From positions 1 to 7,830 of the forward strand of contig JABEUK010000067.1 of NCBI GenBank assembly GCA_013044425.1: a stretch of DNA of 7,830 bases, read 5' to 3'. Below, piece by piece: positions 5,325 through 7,830 of the stretch; within the stretch, counting starts at the first letter, position 1, and each line of letters starts with the position of its first letter. The notes under the pieces were generated by a model. It saw nothing but the letters and a program-made list of their open reading frames with translations. It made no database searches and was not told the DNA's origin. Origin of the DNA: Thermoplasmata archaeon. Its GTDB lineage: Archaea > Thermoplasmatota > Thermoplasmata > Lutacidiplasmatales > UBA184. The position numbers were made by a program, and so were the translations under genes.

Positions 5325-7104
5325 AGCGGTCGAACTTCCCGACTGCGAACGGTTCGTCGACGACGTCACCTCCGACGACCTCCTCGACGCGCTCGACTCG
5401 AATGCCCTCGCCCGCGCGCTCGCCGAGCACGGGATCGCCGGTGCGCACGACCTCCTTCGACGCTCGGCGGATCGCGAAGGGGAGCTAGCCCGGCGGCTCG
5501 CACGCCTGCGCGAGCGCCTCCGTCGCCAGGCGGAACGGCAGGCCCACCGGGTCTCCGACCAGTATGACCGCCAACTGGAGGAGCTCCAGCTGGCCGAACG
5601 CCGATCGCAGGAGGAGATCGACCGAGAGATCGCCGCGCTCGAGGAGCGGCTGCGCGCGGCGCGGGCGGGTCGCTCGACGTTCACCCTACCGGAGTTCATT
5701 CCCGACGTGACGGCGGCGCTCCTCGTTCCCGACGCTCCATGGAATCGCCCCCCTCCACGGCCGTCGATCTGGGCCCGGATCCGAGCGTGGTTCGTCGCAC
5801 TCTTCGGACGCCTGTTCGGCCGCCGTGCGAAGACGGCCCCCAAGAACGAGGGACGTCGGATCTCCATCGCACGGCTCTCTCCCGACGGGAGGACGCTCGG
5901 ACCGTCGGAGTTCGCCGAAGCGCTCTCCCAATTGAGCCCGGAGGAGACCCACGATCTCGGAGAACGAGTCGCCGGCCGCTTGCAGCAGCAGGGACGGGAG
6001 CTCGAACGGACCGCCGAAGCGAAGCGTCGAGACGCCGAGGCTCAGCGCCGACGGCTCGAGGAGGAACGGCGAGAGGCCGTGAAGCGGGCCGACAGCGGGA
6101 TCGACCGTACGGTCCGGGAGGCCGAGGAGCGGCGGGTCGATCGAGAGCTGCGCGAGAGGGGATTTGTGGCCGAACGCGGCGGCGAGCTCGTCGTGACGTA
6201 CGGGCTGATCGAGCGGTTCGCGCGTCTGCTCCTCGAGGAGGCGCGACGTACGGCCCCCACGGACGTACGGTTCGCCCTGCAGGGAGGCGCCCCGACCGGA
6301 GTCTACGAGAAGGCGCGACTTCGCCAGTCGGTCGAGATCGCGCACCTGGACGTATCGAGCTCGCTGCTCGCGGCACGCCTCGCCGGGCAGAAGCACATCG
6401 ACGAGAGCACGAGCTACGTCTACCGCGAGGCCACGGGGGAGAGCGTCCACGTCGTCCTCGGCTTTGATCGTTCGGGGAGCATGGCGGAGGGCGGAAAGCT
6501 TGAGGCGGCGAAGAAGGCCCTCCTCGCGCTCTACGTGGCGGTCCGTCGCAAGTATCCGGCGGCGACGATCGATGTCCTCGCCTTCGAGAACGAGGTCAAG
6601 GTTCTCGATCTGGTCGAGCTGTGGGAGTGCAAGCCCGGTGCGTTCACGAACACGGCCGAGGGCTTGGGGACCGCCTACCGTCTGCTCGCCAACTCGCGCG
6701 CGAGTCGGCGCGAGGTCTACTTCATCACCGACGGTCTCCCCGAAGCCTACACCGACCCGCTCGGAGTCGTCCACAGCGGGCGACTCGACCTCGCCATGGA
6801 TCAGGCGCTCGCGCGGGCCCGGGAGCTGGGCACGCTCGCTCCCCTACGATTTTCGATGATCCTGTTGAAGTCCGACCACCCGGAGTACGAGGCCGCGGCT
6901 CGCGCGATCACGCGCACCCTGAACGGGGAATTGATCGTCACGGATCCGCAGCACCTGGGGGTCGAGCTCCTGATCCGCTGGACTCGCGGGACCGAGACCG
7001 TCCGGCGGGTGAGCTCGCCCATGCCGACCGCCGTGCCTCCGCGCACGTCGTCGACTCCCGGCGCGGGGCGCCGCCGTCGTGCCGACCGAAGGATGGGAGG
7101 ATAG
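5320..7104 (+). CDS. coiled-coil and VWA (MIDAS) domain protein, ChlD/ViaA-like
   Basis: From about 5320 this frame encodes about 594 residues. In order: an acidic helical start (ELPDCERFVDDVTSDDLLDAL), a long coiled coil (nt about 5461-5670), a hydrophobic-basic helix (IWARIRAWFVALFGRLFGRR, nt about 5767-5826), a second charged coiled coil (about 5986-6170), and a C-terminal VWA domain (about 6440-6970) with a complete metal-ion-dependent adhesion site: DRSGS at 6466-6480, FTNT near 6640-6655 and Asp in FITDG at 6730-6732. A basic Ser/Pro/Arg tail ends it. VWA proteins of this kind bind targets for a partner AAA+ ATPase, as in BchI-BchD, NorQ-NorD and RavA-ViaA. The start is unresolved: no ATG, GTG or TTG lies in frame between 5122 and the GTG at 5707, which would remove the first coil. 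An ATG at 5122 gives 660 residues, but its first 66 are an Arg/Ser-rich shadow of the ATPase frame. The given left end marks where coding character begins, not a start codon. Confidence 0.75.
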   Translation, partial: SEAVELPDCERFVDDVTSDDLLDALDSNALARALAEHGIAGAHDLLRRSADREGELARRLARLRERLRRQAERQAHRVSDQYDRQLEELQLAERRSQEEIDREIAALEERLRAARAGRSTFTLPEFIPDVTAALLVPDAPWNRPPPRPSIWARIRAWFVALFGRLFGRRAKTAPKNEGRRISIARLSPDGRTLGPSEFAEALSQLSPEETHDLGERVAGRLQQQGRELERTAEAKRRDAEAQRRRLEEERREAVKRADSGIDRTVREAEERRVDRELRERGFVAERGGELVVTYGLIERFARLLLEEARRTAPTDVRFALQGGAPTGVYEKARLRQSVEIAHLDVSSSLLAARLAGQKHIDESTSYVYREATGESVHVVLGFDRSGSMAEGGKLEAAKKALLALYVAVRRKYPAATIDVLAFENEVKVLDLVELWECKPGAFTNTAEGLGTAYRLLANSRASRREVYFITDGLPEAYTDPLGVVHSGRLDLAMDQALARARELGTLAPLRFSMILLKSDHPEYEAAARAITRTLNGELIVTDPQHLGVELLIRWTRGTETVRRVSSPMPTAVPPRTSSTPGAGRRRRADRRMGG

Positions 7105-7138
7105 CCCCGCACTCTCCGGACGCGAGGACCCGCGGGGC
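7104..7138 (+). other. stem-loop after the VWA gene, possible 3' end structure
   Basis: GCCCCGC (7104-7110), overlapping the last base of the TAG stop, pairs perfectly with GCGGGGC (7132-7138). Inside, TCC and GGA can extend the fold. It could stabilise or end the AAA/VWA transcript. There is no T-rich tract right after it, and archaeal termination usually depends on T-runs, so it is not called a terminator. Confidence 0.3.
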
Positions 7139-7211
7139 GCAGGGGTGCGGGTTCCAGATCGCCCGCTTTCCCGCGCGGGGGGAAGATCCCACGTTTCCTC
7201 CCGCCGTCAAT

Positions 7212-7219
7212 CTTTATCT
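7212..7219 (+). promoter_or_regulatory. TATA-like box of the small helical-protein gene
   Basis: CTTTATCT in TCAATCTTTATCTTCC is the main A/T-rich patch in the 149-base spacer. Its centre is about 38 nt before the ATG at 7254, so transcription would start near 7241 and leave a leader of roughly 13 nt containing AGAGG as a weak Shine-Dalgarno. This differs from the leaderless pattern of the other genes here. Confidence 0.5.
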
Positions 7220-7253
7220 TCCGAGACGGGCCTACTTCTCGAAGGCAGAGGCG

Positions 7254-7673
7254 ATGTCCGACTCTTCCGAGCAATCCCAATTGCGCGAACACCTCACCGA
7301 CATCAAGAAGGCGATCCGGGGCCTGGGCCAGGACATCTCGGTCGAAATCCAGCATCTCGACCGGCGGATCGGCGAACTGAGCCAACGCACCGGCCGGGAG
7401 GCCGAACGCGCCGGCGGCGACTTCAAGCGCGACCTCACCAAGTTCGGACAGTCGATCGACGAGGGAGCCTCTCGCATCCCGGGCCAGGTCTCCCACGTCG
7501 GCCAGCGGATCGGCACGGGCGCGAAACAGGTGGCGGACACTACCGCCTCGACAGTGGTCCAGACCGCGCACCGGGCCAAGGAAGGGACGCGGGACGCCTT
7601 CGCACGGGCTGCGGGGGTCAAGCGGACCCCAATCCGGGAGTGGTCCGCCCCCCCGAACGACAACGACCGTTAA
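7254..7673 (+). CDS. small LEA/apolipoprotein-like helical protein, function unknown
   Basis: This 139-residue protein has no signal peptide, no transmembrane segment and no cysteine. Residues 1-50 are charged with a heptad-like spacing (LTDIKKAIRGLGQDISVEI) that suggests a coiled coil. Residues about 52-110 carry loosely repeated amphipathic helical units (GDFKRDLTKFGQSIDEGASR, IGTGAKQVADTTASTV, AHRAKEGTRDAFARAAG) like those of LEA, CsbD or apolipoprotein-type proteins that shield proteins or membranes under stress. The tail RTPIREWSAPPNDNDR looks disordered. The ATG at 7254 was chosen because it follows a TATA box and a weak AGAGG at suitable distances. Frames extending further upstream overlap the VWA gene and look non-coding. 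The gene converges on the methyltransferase gene, and their stop codons overlap. No family was recognised with confidence, and the resemblance is by composition and pattern only. Confidence 0.72.
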   Translation: MSDSSEQSQLREHLTDIKKAIRGLGQDISVEIQHLDRRIGELSQRTGREAERAGGDFKRDLTKFGQSIDEGASRIPGQVSHVGQRIGTGAKQVADTTASTVVQTAHRAKEGTRDAFARAAGVKRTPIREWSAPPNDNDR

Positions 7674-7830
7674 CCGCCCCGACGGGACGGGGCCACCCGA
7701 ACGGGGGGGGCACGACGCGGGGAGTCCTCGTCGATCGAACGCGGGTTCGCGAGTTCGCGACGGGCCCGGTCGCGAGCGACGGCGAGGTACTTCGGATCGA
7801 TATCGAACCCCACGAACGGGATCCCGAGCC
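7670..7830 (-). CDS. C-terminal end of a probable DNA methyltransferase (partial)
   Basis: The minus strand is open from the right edge to a TAA at 7670-7672, giving 52 codons. It begins LGIPFVGFDIDPKYLAVARDRARRE. The pattern hydrophobic-GxDIDPxYxxxAxxRxxxE is how the SAM-binding end of N4-cytosine/N6-adenine DNA methyltransferases of the N6_N4_Mtase type commonly closes (compare IGIDIDPEYVEIAKKR-like endings). About 27 basic, Pro/Arg-rich residues follow, probably disordered. The start and catalytic motif (such as DPPY) lie outside the window. Another class of SAM-dependent methyltransferase is possible. The codon pattern is strongly GC at third positions, like its neighbours. The stop overlaps that of the convergent small gene by two bases. 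Confidence 0.6.
   Translation of the reverse strand, partial: LGIPFVGFDIDPKYLAVARDRARRELANPRSIDEDSPRRAPPVRVAPSRRGG

Noticed and set aside
5321..5488. GTG-initiated 55-codon frame overlapping the ATPase stop as GTGA (KRSNFPTANGSS...)
   Set aside because: After about seven codons it becomes a Ser/Thr/Pro/Arg-rich shadow of the VWA frame. It matters only as a possible true start of the VWA gene if a base is missing at 5338-5340.
4875..5867. 330-codon minus-strand open frame across the ATPase/VWA junction
   Set aside because: Arg/Ser-rich composition, no recognisable motif, and antisense to two well-supported domains; typical of high-GC antisense frames.
5686..6774. 362-codon minus-strand open frame antisense to the VWA gene
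   Set aside because: The plus strand encodes a complete MIDAS there, and the antisense protein shows no family pattern.
7150..7172. tRNA T-arm-like sequence GCGGGTTCCAGATCGCCCGC
   Set aside because: The loop is 9-10 nt rather than 7, and no acceptor, D or anticodon arms can be folded around it.
1..7830. CRISPR array, rRNA or insertion-sequence terminal repeats
   Set aside because: No regularly spaced repeats, rRNA-like segments or paired terminal inverted repeats were seen on reading both strands.

Overview
The window looks like a piece of a high-GC archaeal chromosome, most likely from the Thermoplasmatota or a nearby euryarchaeal group. Three things point there: an archaeal ribosomal protein eS1 (S3Ae), a tRNA(CAT) interrupted at the canonical archaeal 37/38 site by a bulge-helix-bulge intron, and several genes whose TATA-like element lies about 26-32 nt before the start codon, as expected for leaderless or nearly leaderless mRNAs. 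The integrase is also of the archaeal tyrosine-recombinase type. Phylum-level placement is inference.

Layout, left to right. Bases 1-1344 (minus) are one open frame: an archaeal tyrosine recombinase (integrase) that runs off the left edge without a stop. Its start lies just 3' of an intron-containing tRNA(CAT) gene (1387-1487, minus), the arrangement expected at the edge of an element integrated into a tRNA gene. Upstream of the tRNA on the same strand is eS1 (1532-2242), so eS1, tRNA and integrase point the same way. A 217-base divergent spacer with strong palindromes separates eS1 from a rightward 12-helix MFS transporter (2460-3704).

The right half is a two-part AAA+/VWA system. A ChlI/BchI-like AAA+ ATPase (3774-5324, leaderless GTG start behind a good TATA box) is followed in the +1 frame by a coiled-coil/VWA protein with a complete MIDAS (body from about 5320 to 7104). 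The VWA frame has no ATG, GTG or TTG anywhere near the junction. Removing one base from a C6 run (5311-5316) would fuse both into one 1,109-residue protein. Adding one C at 5338-5340 would instead create a GTGA-overlapping two-gene operon. This junction is the most interesting spot in the window: sequencing error, recoding or a non-canonical start are all possible. No large cobalt/magnesium-chelatase subunit is present here, so the pair is better read as an orphan AAA+/VWA remodelling machine than as pigment or cobalamin biosynthesis.

After a spacer with a stem-loop and a TATA box comes a small, soluble, helical LEA/apolipoprotein-like protein (7254-7673). It converges on, and shares a TTAA double stop with, the C-terminal end of a probable DNA methyltransferase entering from the right (7670-7830, minus).
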